Assembly: GCF_030408735.1 (NCBI RefSeq)
Contig: NZ_CP047204.1
Coordinates: 2,418,001 to 2,482,000, forward strand
Direction of reading: 5' to 3'
Source of the DNA: Corynebacterium faecale
GTDB taxonomy: Bacteria; Actinomycetota; Actinomycetes; Mycobacteriales; Mycobacteriaceae
DNA: 64,000 nt
A program made the translations under genes and the position numbers. The notes beneath the pieces are model-generated. The model saw only the letters and a list, made by a program, of their open reading frames with translations, searched no databases and had not been told where the DNA came from. Below, piece by piece: positions 1 through 11,202 of the stretch. The first letter of the stretch is position 1. The number at the start of each line of letters is the position of its first letter.

Positions 1-1905
<1,905 letters not shown>

Positions 1906-1957
1906 TAAACACACCAACCACAAAGGCTGGTGCCACGTTCGGATACACAATAAAACT

Positions 1958-2010
1958 TACAAAAAATAAAGATGCTCGCGTCCACTATACAGTTCTCACA
2001 CAACACAACA
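1958..2010 (-). promoter_or_regulatory. Antitermination/processing motif in the 16S-23S spacer
   Basis: On the minus strand the spacer contains GTGTGAGAACTGTATAGTG followed, after a short insert, by TTATTTTTTGT. Nearly the same block occurs in the leader upstream of 16S (4109-4148). Such TGAGAACT-type elements are known in actinobacterial rrn leaders and spacers as nut-like (boxA/boxB) or processing signals. The spacer (1906-2259) has no tRNA gene, as expected for Corynebacterium rrn operons; nothing else was recognised in it. Confidence 0.6.
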
Positions 2011-2255
2011 CCCACACCAACAACAACCACACACAAGGTGATCCTCATTGATCTGAATGCCCAAGGAATAACCAATGTCATCCCAGACACCCAACAGCAT
2101 GCCAAATATTTACTTCCCACACAGTATGGGTTTGTTTGCCGAACACAGGGTCATGATCCACCCGATTATTATTTGTTGATGGCAACCACGAACGGGTTCC
2201 AACACCAACACCCCAACAACATCAACACTGTTGATCGTGGGGTTAATTTAAAGCT

Positions 2256-3784
<1,529 letters not shown>

Positions 3785-4108
3785 ATATGAAAACAAAATT
3801 TCCAAGGCCGTGAAAAGCCTGAAAAACCTAGCAAAACAAACAACACACACCCACCCTAAGATGAACTGCGTGTCTGGCTGTTTCAACCAAATAATGGTTA
3901 ATAAAAAAACATTCTTCCCAACCCCCACTTAAATCCCTGACGGGGAAAAGCATAAGGAGGCCAGGTGTTATCGTAATAAACCATGCACAAAATTAAACGA
4001 CACCAACAACCCGAAAGCTGTCAGTACCTTTATTTACAGTGGTTAGGGTATATGCATCCCCACCACCCGGCATGACCACTACCACCCCAAAAGAGGCGAT
4101 AGTACGAC

Positions 4109-4148
4109 AAACAAAAAATAAATGGCACACTATTGAGTTCTCAAACAA
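4109..4148 (-). promoter_or_regulatory. rrn leader antitermination motif
   Basis: In the minus-strand leader between the promoter and 16S lies GTTGTTTGAGAACTCAATAG followed by TGTGCC and TTATTTTTTGTTTG. It matches the spacer element at 1958-2010 in sequence and order. This is the usual place for a nut-like antitermination and RNase III processing signal in actinobacterial rrn operons. The rest of the leader (3785-4207) has no gene. Confidence 0.6.
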
Positions 4149-4207
4149 CATTCACATACCACATCCACACAACACCTCAGTGTTGGTCTTTGTTGGCAGC
4201 TTGATCA

Positions 4208-4236
4208 ACTTTACGTAACCTGATGTTCAAAGTCAA
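4208..4236 (-). promoter_or_regulatory. Probable rrn promoter
   Basis: The minus strand reads TTGACT (4231-4236), a 17-nt spacer, then TAAAGT (4208-4213), a good sigma-A type promoter about 420 nt upstream of 16S. A weaker second candidate lies further upstream: TTGTGG, 18 nt, TAGATT at 4350-4379. Tandem promoters are usual for rrn operons. No experimental start is known from this sequence alone. Confidence 0.55.
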
Positions 4237-4454
4237 AACGCTTTGAACCTCACGGTGTGTATCGTCTTTGTTTGTCAGCACCTGTTTTCCTCACACCACT
4301 CAACCAGTTCATAACTGGCGGGGCGCTGTCGGTCGGCCTGACTCATATCAATCTACACACCCCCACACAGAACCCACAAACCCCCAGCTCAGGACACTAA
4401 AACCAAGTTTAAGCTGACCAATCGCCGGGGGTTTCAACGGTTCAAAGCGGTGTC

Positions 4455-5711
4455 CTACCCGGAAACCCTCTTGATGTCAGCGCCGAGCTTCTGGAGGTTC
4501 TCCACAAAGTTCGGGTAGCCGCGGTCAATGTGGAACACATCGCGAACCTCGGTGGTGCCATCCGCACACAATGCGGCGATGACCAGTCCCGCGCCGGCAC
4601 GGATATCGGAGGACCAGACGGTGGTTGATGAAAGCTGTTCAATTCCCCGGAGGACAACATGGTGGCCGTCCACGGTGGCATCAGCTCCAAGACGCAGCAT
4701 CTCATCCACGAATCGGAACCTGGATTCAAAAACATTCTCTGTTACTACTGAGACGCCATCAGCTACTGCGTTGATTCCGATAGCCATCGGCTGGAGGTCA
4801 GTGGGAAAACCCGGGAATGGAAGGGTCTGGTAATCGGTGGCAACGGGCCGCTGGTTCATCACAACACGGAAACCATTTTCAAAGGTCTCCACCTGGGCAC
4901 CCGCAAGCTTGAGCTTTTCCAGGGGCAGGTGGAGGTAGCGCGGGGCAATACCTCCGACAGTGATGTCACCGCGGGTGATGGCCGCCGCGTAGGCCCATGT
5001 TCCGGCGACGATGCGATCACCGATCACTTCATGTGATGTCGGGTTCAGCTTCTCCACGCCGTTGATGGTGATCTGAGGGGATCCTTCGCCCTGGATATCC
5101 GCGCCCATTGAACGGAGCATGCGGCACAGATCCACAATCTCCGGTTCCCGGGCGGCGTTATCCAGAACAGTCTGGCCATCCGCCATGACTGAGGCCATGA
5201 GGATATTCTCCGTTGCCCCAACGGATGGGAAGTCCAGGGTGATGTCTGCTCCGGTGAGTTTCTCCGCCTCGGCAACCACTGCCCCATGCTGGGTGCGGGT
5301 GGTGGCGCCGAGTTGTTCCAGACCACTCTGATGCATATCGAGTGGCCGTGAACCGATGGCATCTCCGCCAGGAAGCGACACCACTGCCCGGCCACAACGT
5401 GCGGTAAGGGGTCCAAGAACACAGACAGAGGCGCGGAACTGGGTGACAGCAGGGAAATCTGCATCTGATTTCAGCTCAGCCGGGGTGTGGATGGTGACGG
5501 TGTGTCCGTCAATCTCCACCTCGCAGCCAAGACCGACCAGGACATCACGCATGAGTGGGACGTCGAGAATTTCGGGGCAGTTGGTCAGGGTTGTGGTGCC
5601 CTCCGCGAGAAGTGCAGCTGCCATCAGCTTGAGCACACTGTTCTTCGCGCCGTCGACTCGCACAGATCCCTGGAGCCTTGCTCCACCGTTGACTAGAAAC
5701 TTGTCTTTCAC
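4455..5711 (-). CDS. murA: UDP-N-acetylglucosamine 1-carboxyvinyltransferase (MurA)
   Basis: Transfers enolpyruvate from PEP to UDP-GlcNAc, the first committed step of peptidoglycan synthesis in the cytoplasm. The 418-aa protein begins [16 protein letters not shown] and has the EPSP-synthase-like fold repeats, including [13 protein letters not shown] near the N-terminus. The GTG start at 5711 is chosen because AAGG lies 8 nt upstream and 418 aa is the usual length; an in-frame GTG at 5720 adds three residues. The catalytic loop reads [13 protein letters not shown], with Asp where E. coli has Cys115, the fosfomycin target; mycobacterial MurA has the same change and is fosfomycin-insensitive. 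It lies directly upstream of the rrn operon on the same strand. Confidence 0.95.
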   Translation of the reverse strand: MKDKFLVNGGARLQGSVRVDGAKNSVLKLMAAALLAEGTTTLTNCPEILDVPLMRDVLVGLGCEVEIDGHTVTIHTPAELKSDADFPAVTQFRASVCVLGPLTARCGRAVVSLPGGDAIGSRPLDMHQSGLEQLGATTRTQHGAVVAEAEKLTGADITLDFPSVGATENILMASVMADGQTVLDNAAREPEIVDLCRMLRSMGADIQGEGSPQITINGVEKLNPTSHEVIGDRIVAGTWAYAAAITRGDITVGGIAPRYLHLPLEKLKLAGAQVETFENGFRVVMNQRPVATDYQTLPFPGFPTDLQPMAIGINAVADGVSVVTENVFESRFRFVDEMLRLGADATVDGHHVVLRGIEQLSSTTVWSSDIRAGAGLVIAALCADGTTEVRDVFHIDRGYPNFVENLQKLGADIKRVSG

Positions 5712-5782
5712 GTGCCCCACCTTAACCGCCCCCGCGGCCAGAATGTTTCATGACAGGTGAATCACGGCTAAATTCGGAAGGT

Positions 5783-6355
5783 ATGGCAATTCACCTGACC
5801 AAAATTTACACCCGGACCGGCGATGACGGGACCACCGGACTGTCCAACTTCTCCCGTGTATCCAAGGATGATCCCCGTCTGATCGCCTACGCGGATTCCG
5901 ATGAGGCGAACTGCGCGATCGGAGAGGTTCTCGCACTGGGCAACCCCAGTGAAGAGATGACCTCGGTGCTACGCCGCGTTCAAAATGAGCTCTTCGATGT
6001 CGGTGCGGACCTGGCCAATCCCATTGAGGAGAACCCGAAGTACCCACCACTGCGGGTTCTGCCGGAATATGTCGAACGGCTCGAGGCTGATTGTGATTCA
6101 TGGAATGAGGATCTCCCCGACCTTGATTCCTTCATCCTGCCCGGTGGAACCCCCGCGGCAGCTCTGCTCCACACCGCACGTGTGGTCACCCGTCGCGCGG
6201 AACGATCCGCATGGGTGGCGGTACGCGAACACCCAGACACCACCTCAGTTCTGCCCGCGAAGTATCTGAACAGGTTGAGCGATCTGCTGTTCATTCTCTC
6301 GCGTGTTGCCAATGACGGCGACGATGTGAAGTGGGTTCCGGGCGGAAAGCGCTAA
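5783..6355 (+). CDS. Cob(I)alamin adenosyltransferase, PduO type
   Basis: Transfers the adenosyl group of ATP to cob(I)alamin to make coenzyme B12. The 190-aa protein opens MAIHLTKIYTRTGDDGTTGL, the P-loop-like ATP site of PduO-type enzymes, and ends with the family's helical signature around RVVTRRAERSAW and LNRLSDLLFILSR. The ATG at 5783 is preferred because the TRTGDDG motif always lies near the N-terminus; GGAAGG is only 1 nt upstream, so initiation context is odd. It is divergent from murA and convergent with ramA, whose stop lies 23 nt away. The same neighbours are known in C. glutamicum. Confidence 0.9.
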   Translation: MAIHLTKIYTRTGDDGTTGLSNFSRVSKDDPRLIAYADSDEANCAIGEVLALGNPSEEMTSVLRRVQNELFDVGADLANPIEENPKYPPLRVLPEYVERLEADCDSWNEDLPDLDSFILPGGTPAAALLHTARVVTRRAERSAWVAVREHPDTTSVLPAKYLNRLSDLLFILSRVANDGDDVKWVPGGKR

Positions 6356-6378
6356 CTGCTTCTAATTACAAAGGAGGA

Positions 6379-7224
6379 TCAGGGCAGCGCACCGATGCGG
6401 CGCGCTGCATTGACAGCCTCATAACGGGTGTGGGCGCCGAGTTTACGCATGACAGAGCGCAGGTAGCTCTTCACGGTCTCTGCGCCGATACCCATTTCCT
6501 CTGCTGCCTCCACATTGGTGTGGCCCAGCGCCACGCACGCGAGCACATCAAGTTCGCGGGCTGACAGCTTGGTGGTCTGCTTCACCCGGACCGGGGTGAC
6601 CATCTGATCACAGAGCTCTTCGAGTTCGCGGCGCAGTTCCTCATCGGTCACACGGTTAGCCAGCATCCTGAGCTTGGAGTGGGTGGAACGGACCTGTTCC
6701 CATTCCGCACCGTTCATGACGCGGTTGGGCTTCAGTGCGCTGCGCCCATCAGGGGACCCACTGCGACGGAGCGCTGAGTTGATGGCCAGGTCCTGCTCGA
6801 GTGTCCGGGCAGTCATGGTTACTTCTTCAATCACCGTGTCACCGAGCCGAACCGCGGAGTGGACTCCCACATAGAGAACGCCTCGGATCTCCCGGTGCAC
6901 AATGACCGGTACGGCCACAATGGAGTGCAGCCCTTCATCCTGAATGGAGGAATCCTTCTCATGAGAGATCACATTGGCCCGGGTGTAATCACTGACACCC
7001 ACTGGGCGACGGGTCGCCACCACGCGGCCACCCACCCCCACGCCCGGCTCAATGATCAGGTTCTGGAGGGCAGGGGTTCGGAGCCCGACCCACTGTGTGA
7101 TCTGCAAACGATTATCCGGGAGGACAGTCGCGTACATGGTGACAGGAATGCCCGTCGCGGTCTTCAGCGATGCCAGGGCCGAGCGAATGGCATCTTCATC
7201 ATCTTTGATCCGCTGGGTATCCAC
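6379..7224 (-). CDS. ramA: LuxR-type transcriptional regulator RamA
   Basis: RamA is the acetate-metabolism master regulator of Corynebacterium; in C. glutamicum it activates ack-pta, the glyoxylate-cycle genes and others. The 281-aa protein has an N-terminal GAF-like sensor region (about 15-150, with VGVGGRVVATRRPVGVSDYT) and a C-terminal LuxR helix-turn-helix (about 215-275, LSARELDVLACVALGHTNVE). The GTG start at 7224 (VDTQRIKDDED) follows AGGAGG by 11 nt and matches the known protein length; the frame stays open upstream. Its promoter region contains several G/C-run boxes of the RamA type, including one within the promoter spacer, which suggests autoregulation. Confidence 0.93.
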   Translation of the reverse strand: MDTQRIKDDEDAIRSALASLKTATGIPVTMYATVLPDNRLQITQWVGLRTPALQNLIIEPGVGVGGRVVATRRPVGVSDYTRANVISHEKDSSIQDEGLHSIVAVPVIVHREIRGVLYVGVHSAVRLGDTVIEEVTMTARTLEQDLAINSALRRSGSPDGRSALKPNRVMNGAEWEQVRSTHSKLRMLANRVTDEELRRELEELCDQMVTPVRVKQTTKLSARELDVLACVALGHTNVEAAEEMGIGAETVKSYLRSVMRKLGAHTRYEAVNAARRIGALP

Positions 7225-7306
7225 CTTGTAGTCATCCTCCTGCTTTACACCCGTGCTGGTACACCCGAAAGCGCCCACACGAGTTAGAACTATCCGACAG
7301 GCGTAC

Positions 7307-7335
7307 AGTATAACTCCCCTTTGGGGGTAGTCATA
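7307..7335 (-). promoter_or_regulatory. Probable ramA promoter with internal RamA box
   Basis: The minus strand has TATACT (7307-7312) as -10 and TATGAC (7330-7335) as a weak -35, 17 nt apart. The plus-strand box TGGGGGT (7322-7328) lies inside the spacer, where a bound protein would block RNA polymerase. The predicted transcript start is about 75 nt before the ramA start codon. Confidence 0.5.
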
Positions 7336-7455
7336 GTCAGCCTTCTTCAGAGAGTATGTTGACTCTTCCTAAGAATATCTTTACTTTTGGGGGTATCTAA
7401 AAAAGTTCCCCACCCCCTCAAGCCTACCCCCACACCCCCGACAATACCTACCCCG
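7322..7455. promoter_or_regulatory. Cluster of RamA-type G/C-run boxes
   Basis: Six short runs fit the published RamA pattern of four to six G or C flanked by A/T: TGGGGGT at 7322-7328 and 7388-7394, ACCCCCT at 7412-7418, ACCCCCA at 7426-7432, ACCCCCG at 7434-7440 and ACCCCG at 7450-7455. They fall between ramA and cysK in a pyrimidine-rich stretch. The first lies in the ramA promoter. Such short motifs also occur by chance in GC-rich DNA, so only the clustering is persuasive. Confidence 0.5.
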
Positions 7456-7644
7456 CCCACCTTCATGCAGTTCACAACACATTTCCCCCTTTCCCACACC
7501 TTCACCTGCCCACTTGTGAACCACCTGCACGCCACCACCCCCAAGTTAGGTTGGCAAACGGAAAAGATCGTACCTTAAACGTGGCGCAGAACACCTTTTC
7601 ATGCCCGTTTATCGGACGCAACTGGCAAGAATCTTATTTTTTCT

Positions 7645-7658
7645 TGGGAGCGCTCCCC
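7645..7658. promoter_or_regulatory. LacI-family (CelR-like) operator candidate
   Basis: TGGGAGCGCTCCCC contains a perfect 12-bp palindrome GGGAGCGCTCCC. It matches 13 of 14 bases of TGGGAGCGCTCCCA, the operator described for the LacI-family regulator CelR of Thermobifida fusca. It lies 207 bp upstream of cysK. No LacI-type gene is in the window, so the regulator is unknown. Confidence 0.4.
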
Positions 7659-7735
7659 CGCCCTTCAATGCGATTCCGTTTAATTCACCCCACCACCCCG
7701 CAGCCACCTGCGAAAACCTAACAGTCTAGAAAATC

Positions 7736-7751
7736 TATACCGCTTTGTCTG
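7736..7751. promoter_or_regulatory. McbR-like box upstream of cysK
   Basis: TATAC-N6-GTCTG differs by one base per half-site from TAGAC-N6-GTCTA, the site of McbR, the repressor of methionine and cysteine genes in C. glutamicum. It lies about 115 bp before the cysK start codon, upstream of the leader hairpin. The assignment is an inference from similarity and position. Confidence 0.4.
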
Positions 7752-7788
7752 TTTTGTGATTGGATAGTTGTGTAAACTCGCTTCCTAG

Positions 7789-7818
7789 AGGCGGAGGTGC
7801 ACGTGCACCCGACCGCCT
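7789..7818 (+). promoter_or_regulatory. Stem-loop in the cysK leader
   Basis: AGGCGG (7789-7794) pairs with CCGCCT (7813-7818) around a perfect 14-bp palindrome GGTGCACGTGCACC (7796-7809). It sits 46 nt upstream of the cysK start, in front of the ribosome-binding site. It could be an RNA structure acting on cysK expression or a DNA-level operator; no known riboswitch was recognised. Confidence 0.45.
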
Positions 7819-7864
7819 GAGGAATCTTCCACAGAAGCAATCTCTTTTAAGGAGTACCCACTTC

Positions 7865-8800
7865 ATGGGCAACGTGTACAACAACATCACCGAAACCATC
7901 GGCCGCACCCCCCTGGTGAAGCTGAACAGCCTCACCGAGGGCCTCGAAGCCACCGTTCTGGTGAAGCTGGAGTCCTTCAACCCAGCCAACTCCGTCAAGG
8001 ACCGCATCGGCCTGGCCATCATCAACGCTGCAGAAGAGTCCGGCGCCCTGAAGCCAGGCGGCACCATCGTTGAGGCTACCTCCGGTAACACCGGTATCGC
8101 CCTGGCCATGGTTGGCGCGGCACGCGGTTACAACGTTGTCCTCACCATGCCGGAGACCATGTCCACCGAGCGTCGTGTCCTGCTGCGCGCTTATGGAGCA
8201 GAGATCGTCCTGACCCCGGGTGCTGCAGGCATGCAGGGTGCCAAGGACAAGGCTGATGAGATCGTCGCTCAGCGCGACAACGCCATCCTGGCCCGTCAGT
8301 TCGAGAACCCAGCCAACCCACAGATCCACCGCGAGACCACCGCGAAGGAGATCCTCGAGGACACCGACGGCAACGTCGACATCTTCATCGCGGGCTTCGG
8401 CACCGGCGGCACCATCACCGGCGTCGGCCAGGTCCTCAAGGAGAACAACCCCGAGGCACAGATCTACACCGTCGAGCCTGAGGCTTCCCCACTGCTGACC
8501 TCCGGTAAGGCTGGCCCGCACAAGATCCAGGGCATCGGCGCCAACTTCATCCCTGAGGTCCTTGACCGCAAGGTACTGGATGATGTGATCACCGTGTCCA
8601 ACGAGGACGCTGTGGCCTACTCCCGCAAGCTGGCCACCGAGGAAGGCATCCTGGGCGGCATCTCCACCGGTGCCAACATCAAGGCTGCTCTTGATCTCGC
8701 AGCGAAGCCTGAAAACGCCGGCAAGACCATCGTCACCATCGTCTGCGACTTCGGTGAGCGTTATGTCTCCACCATCCTGTACGAAGACATCCGCGACTAA
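7865..8800 (+). CDS. cysK: Cysteine synthase A (O-acetylserine sulfhydrylase)
   Basis: PLP enzyme that makes L-cysteine from O-acetylserine and sulfide. The 311-aa protein opens [20 protein letters not shown]; Lys45 in NPANSVKDR is the Schiff-base lysine, followed by [10 protein letters not shown] (substrate loop) and GTGGTITG (phosphate loop). The ATG at 7865 has AAGGAG 10 nt upstream; the longer open frame upstream is leader. cysE follows on the same strand but a strong terminator separates them. Upstream are an McbR-like box and a stem-loop, fitting sulfur-responsive control. Confidence 0.95.
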   Translation: MGNVYNNITETIGRTPLVKLNSLTEGLEATVLVKLESFNPANSVKDRIGLAIINAAEESGALKPGGTIVEATSGNTGIALAMVGAARGYNVVLTMPETMSTERRVLLRAYGAEIVLTPGAAGMQGAKDKADEIVAQRDNAILARQFENPANPQIHRETTAKEILEDTDGNVDIFIAGFGTGGTITGVGQVLKENNPEAQIYTVEPEASPLLTSGKAGPHKIQGIGANFIPEVLDRKVLDDVITVSNEDAVAYSRKLATEEGILGGISTGANIKAALDLAAKPENAGKTIVTIVCDFGERYVSTILYEDIRD

Positions 8801-8813
8801 TCTCCGGTTGAAA

Positions 8814-8863
8814 CCGTCGCCGCCACGCACCAGTTTTCCTGCCGTGGTCGCGGCGGTTTTTTT
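8814..8863 (+). terminator. Intrinsic terminator after cysK
   Basis: CCGCCACG (8820-8827) pairs with CGTGG...CGGCGG (8843-8856) with a small bulge, followed by TTTTTTT (8857-8863). It lies 20 nt after the cysK stop and separates cysK from cysE transcriptionally. Confidence 0.8.
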
Positions 8864-8926
8864 CATCTGAATTAATCACCATGGCAAACCCAGATGGCAA
8901 AGTAGTGCGCTGTTAGACTTGCCTGC

Positions 8927-9493
8927 ATGCTTTCTGTAGTGAAGATGATCCGCGAAGACCTAGCGAATGCCCGCGCCCACGATCCGGCGGCACGTGGTGA
9001 TCTCGAGAACGCCATTGTCTATTCCGGACTTCACGCGATCTGGGCCCATCGCATTGCCCACGGCTGGTGGAAATCAGGATTCCGAGGGCCTGCACGGATC
9101 CTCTCCCAGTTGAACCGTTTCTTCACCGGTATTGAGATCCACCCCGGTGCCACCATCGGGCGCCGTTTCTTCATTGATCACGGCATGGGTGTGGTTATCG
9201 GCGAAACCGCCGAGATCGGTGACGGTGTCATGCTCTACCACGGCGTGACCCTGGGTGGTCAGGTACTCACCCAGACTAAACGCCACCCCACCCTCGAAGA
9301 CAATGTCACCATCGGCGCCGGTGCCAAGATCCTCGGCCCCATCACCATCGGTGAGGGCTCCTCCGTGGGTTCCAACGCCGTGGTGACCAAGGACGTCCCG
9401 GCCAATCATATTGCGGTCGGCATTCCCGCCAAGGCCCGCGCCCGCGGAGCCGGCGAGACGATCAAACTGGTTGATCCGGACTACTACATCTAA
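8927..9493 (+). CDS. cysE: Serine O-acetyltransferase
   Basis: Acetylates L-serine with acetyl-CoA to give O-acetylserine, the substrate of CysK next door. The 188-aa protein is the short form: an N-terminal helical part ([19 protein letters not shown]) followed by a left-handed beta-helix of hexapeptide repeats (about 65-165, [20 protein letters not shown] onward) with the catalytic His/Asp region [15 protein letters not shown]. There is no ribosome-binding site; TAGACT (8914-8919) lies 7 nt before the ATG, so the mRNA is probably leaderless. A terminator follows the gene. Confidence 0.95.
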   Translation: MLSVVKMIREDLANARAHDPAARGDLENAIVYSGLHAIWAHRIAHGWWKSGFRGPARILSQLNRFFTGIEIHPGATIGRRFFIDHGMGVVIGETAEIGDGVMLYHGVTLGGQVLTQTKRHPTLEDNVTIGAGAKILGPITIGEGSSVGSNAVVTKDVPANHIAVGIPAKARARGAGETIKLVDPDYYI

Positions 9494-9503
9494 CTACCCC
9501 AGG

Positions 9504-9535
9504 AGAAAAGCCCAGTGGCATCACTGGGCTTTTCT
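9504..9535. terminator. Bidirectional terminator between cysE and a GNAT gene
   Basis: AGAAAAGCCCAGT (9504-9516) and ACTGGGCTTTTCT (9523-9535) form a perfect 13-bp stem with a 6-nt loop. The A- and T-rich stem ends can serve both cysE on the plus strand and the acetyltransferase gene on the minus strand. Confidence 0.8.
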
Positions 9536-9546
9536 CATCTTTAAGG

Positions 9547-9840
9547 CTATTTCTTCAGGTCTTCGTAGTCCGGGTTTTTCTTGATGAACGCCGCCACTGC
9601 CCAGCAGGAATCGTGGACCCGGATGCCGTTGGCCCGCGCATCATCCAGCGCATGCTTGATCAGGGGTGTGGAGAGGCCTCGACCCCGGAATTCCGGCTTG
9701 ATCACGGTGTGGTTGAAGTTGCGGTAGTCCGTGCCGTCCACGTAGCTGGCGAAGCCTGCGGGCTCGTTGTCCACGGTGATCACGAACCGCTTCTGGCCCT
9801 CGTGATGGGTGATGTTGACGTCGTGCGTGTCATTGCTCAT
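9547..9840 (-). CDS. Small GNAT-like N-acetyltransferase
   Basis: A 97-aa protein of the short GNAT family (YidJ/GCN5-related, about 95 aa). It contains the acetyl-CoA loop KPEFRGRGLSTPLIKHAL and ends DSCWAVAAFIKKNPDYEDL, typical of this group. The ATG at 9840 is chosen because GAGGAG lies 7 nt upstream; an in-frame extension to 9894 has no support. The substrate cannot be told. It follows cysE convergently, as in C. glutamicum. Confidence 0.8.
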   Translation of the reverse strand: MSNDTHDVNITHHEGQKRFVITVDNEPAGFASYVDGTDYRNFNHTVIKPEFRGRGLSTPLIKHALDDARANGIRVHDSCWAVAAFIKKNPDYEDLKK

Positions 9841-9958
9841 GTGAATGCTCCTCGTTTCTTCCTGTTCCGCCTGCCGGGGCGCGCCCACAGGCAAGGGGTG
9901 AGGGGAGGTGACGTGGGCGTCGACAAGCTCTTTATGCCTTTATACAGAAGAACCAAGA

Positions 9959-9990
9959 ACCGCCCCCATCAATTCCTTGATGGGGGCGGT
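9959..9990 (-). terminator. Terminator after tRNA-Phe
   Basis: CCGCCCCCATC pairs perfectly with GATGGGGGCGG around an 8-nt loop, followed on the minus strand by TTCTTGGTTCTTCTG. It lies 6 nt past the tRNA-Phe 3' end and ends the tRNA-Asp/tRNA-Phe transcript. Confidence 0.7.
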
Positions 9991-9995
9991 GATTG

Positions 9996-10068
9996 TGGCC
10001 AGAGCCGGGATCGAACCGGCGACCTTTCACTTTTCAGGCGAACGCTCTACCGACTGAGCTATCTGGCC
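9996..10068 (-). tRNA. tRNA-Phe (GAA)
   Basis: 73 nt on the minus strand with acceptor stem GGCCAGA/TCTGGCC, D-loop GCTCAGTCGGTAGAGC, anticodon loop CTGAAAA (GAA) and T-loop GGTTCGATCC; discriminator A. CCA is not encoded. It forms a pair with the tRNA-Asp gene 30 nt upstream. Confidence 0.97.
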
Positions 10069-10098
10069 GGAGAATGTTCCATTATAGAACATCTCTGG

Positions 10099-10172
10099 CG
10101 ACCCTGACGGGACTTGAACCCGCGACCTCCGCCGTGACAGGGCGGCGCGCTAACCAACTGCGCCACAGGGCC
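10099..10172 (-). tRNA. tRNA-Asp (GTC), copy 1
   Basis: 74 nt with acceptor GGCCCTG/CAGGGTC, anticodon loop CTGTCAC (GTC) flanked by the stem CCGCC/GGCGG, T-loop GGGTTCAAGTCCC, discriminator G. A second gene of identical sequence lies at 15936-16009. Confidence 0.97.
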
Positions 10173-10306
10173 TTAAGCCATGCACTTTTCCAGATTGCTC
10201 CGTCCTGCGCACAAATGAATACCTTACACAGTTGTTATCTTGAGGCACAAATCCGCAGGTAGAACGCGCTTATCGACGCCCCGGCAGGCGCACGGTGCGC
10301 GCCTGC

Positions 10307-11191
10307 CTACAGTGCGGCAACAACTTCTTTCATCAGGTCCGCCGCTTCGCTCGGCGTGGTGCCCACGCGCACACCAGCCGCCTCCAGCGCTTCCTTCTTC
10401 GCCTGCGCCGTCCCCTCAGAACCGGTGACGATGGCGCCAGCGTGCCCCATGGTCTTGCCCTCGGGGGCCGTGAAACCCGCAACGTACCCCACCACCGGTT
10501 TACTCACGTTGTCGCGGATGAATTCGGCGGCGCGCTCTTCCGCATCGCCGCCGATCTCACCGATCATGACGATGACACTGGTATCCGGATCCTCCTCGAA
10601 AGCCCGAAGGGCGTCAATGTGGGTGGTGCCGATGATGGGGTCTCCCCCGATGCCGATCGCCGTGGAGATTCCGATGTCGGCGAGCTCATACATCATCTGA
10701 TAGGTCAGGGTGCCCGACTTGGAGATCAACCCGATGGGACCGGAACCGGCGATGGTGGCGGGGATGATGCCCGCGAGCGAGGCTCCCGGCGTGATGATTC
10801 CAGGGCAGTTGGGGCCGATGATGCGGGTGCCACCGACCTTCTTGGCGTGTGCCCAGGCTTCGGAGGTGTCGCGAACCGGCATGCCTTCGGTGATGACCAC
10901 CAGGAGTGGGATGTGGGCGTCGATGGCCTCGATCATGGCGTCCTTGGCAAAAGCCGGCGGCACGAACACCACGGACACATCAGCCTGCGTTTTTTCCATC
11001 GCCTCGGCGACAGTGGCGAAGACGGGAAGCTCCGTGTCCTCGATGGTGATCGTCTGCCCCGCCTTGCGGGGATTGGTTCCCCCGACGACAGTGGCCCCGG
11101 ACCTCAGCATGCGAGCCGCATGCAGCGATCCTTCAGCTCCGGTGAGTCCCTGGATGATGATGCGTGAGGTGTGGTCAAGAAAAATAGCCAT
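10307..11191 (-). CDS. sucD: Succinyl-CoA synthetase (ADP-forming) subunit alpha
   Basis: With SucC it interconverts succinyl-CoA and succinate with substrate-level phosphorylation in the TCA cycle. The 294-aa protein starts [21 protein letters not shown] (CoA-binding Rossmann part), has [10 protein letters not shown] near 40 and the phosphohistidine in [13 protein letters not shown] near 247. The ATG at 11191 lies 11 nt after the sucC stop, so the two are co-transcribed as sucC-sucD. An imperfect GC-rich hairpin follows the stop. Confidence 0.95.
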   Translation of the reverse strand: MAIFLDHTSRIIIQGLTGAEGSLHAARMLRSGATVVGGTNPRKAGQTITIEDTELPVFATVAEAMEKTQADVSVVFVPPAFAKDAMIEAIDAHIPLLVVITEGMPVRDTSEAWAHAKKVGGTRIIGPNCPGIITPGASLAGIIPATIAGSGPIGLISKSGTLTYQMMYELADIGISTAIGIGGDPIIGTTHIDALRAFEEDPDTSVIVMIGEIGGDAEERAAEFIRDNVSKPVVGYVAGFTAPEGKTMGHAGAIVTGSEGTAQAKKEALEAAGVRVGTTPSEAADLMKEVVAAL

Positions 11192-11202
11192 GTTCTGTCC
11201 GC

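Noticed and set aside
6379..7278. Longer RamA starting at 7278
   Set aside because: The GTG at 7224 has AGGAGG upstream and gives the known protein length; the extension (MGAFGCTSTG) is not conserved.
7724..7740. GTCTAGA-N3-TCTATAC as a second operator before cysK
   Set aside because: An imperfect palindrome, but it overlaps the McbR-like box and has no known consensus; too weak to list alone.
7760..7864. N-terminal extension of CysK or a Cys-containing leader peptide (MDSC...)
   Set aside because: The frame is open into cysK, starts with TTG without a ribosome-binding site, and covers the leader hairpin; CysK proteins start at MGNVYNNI.
7847..8866. A 339-codon open frame opposite cysK
   Set aside because: Antisense to cysK and running into its terminator; the product has no family.
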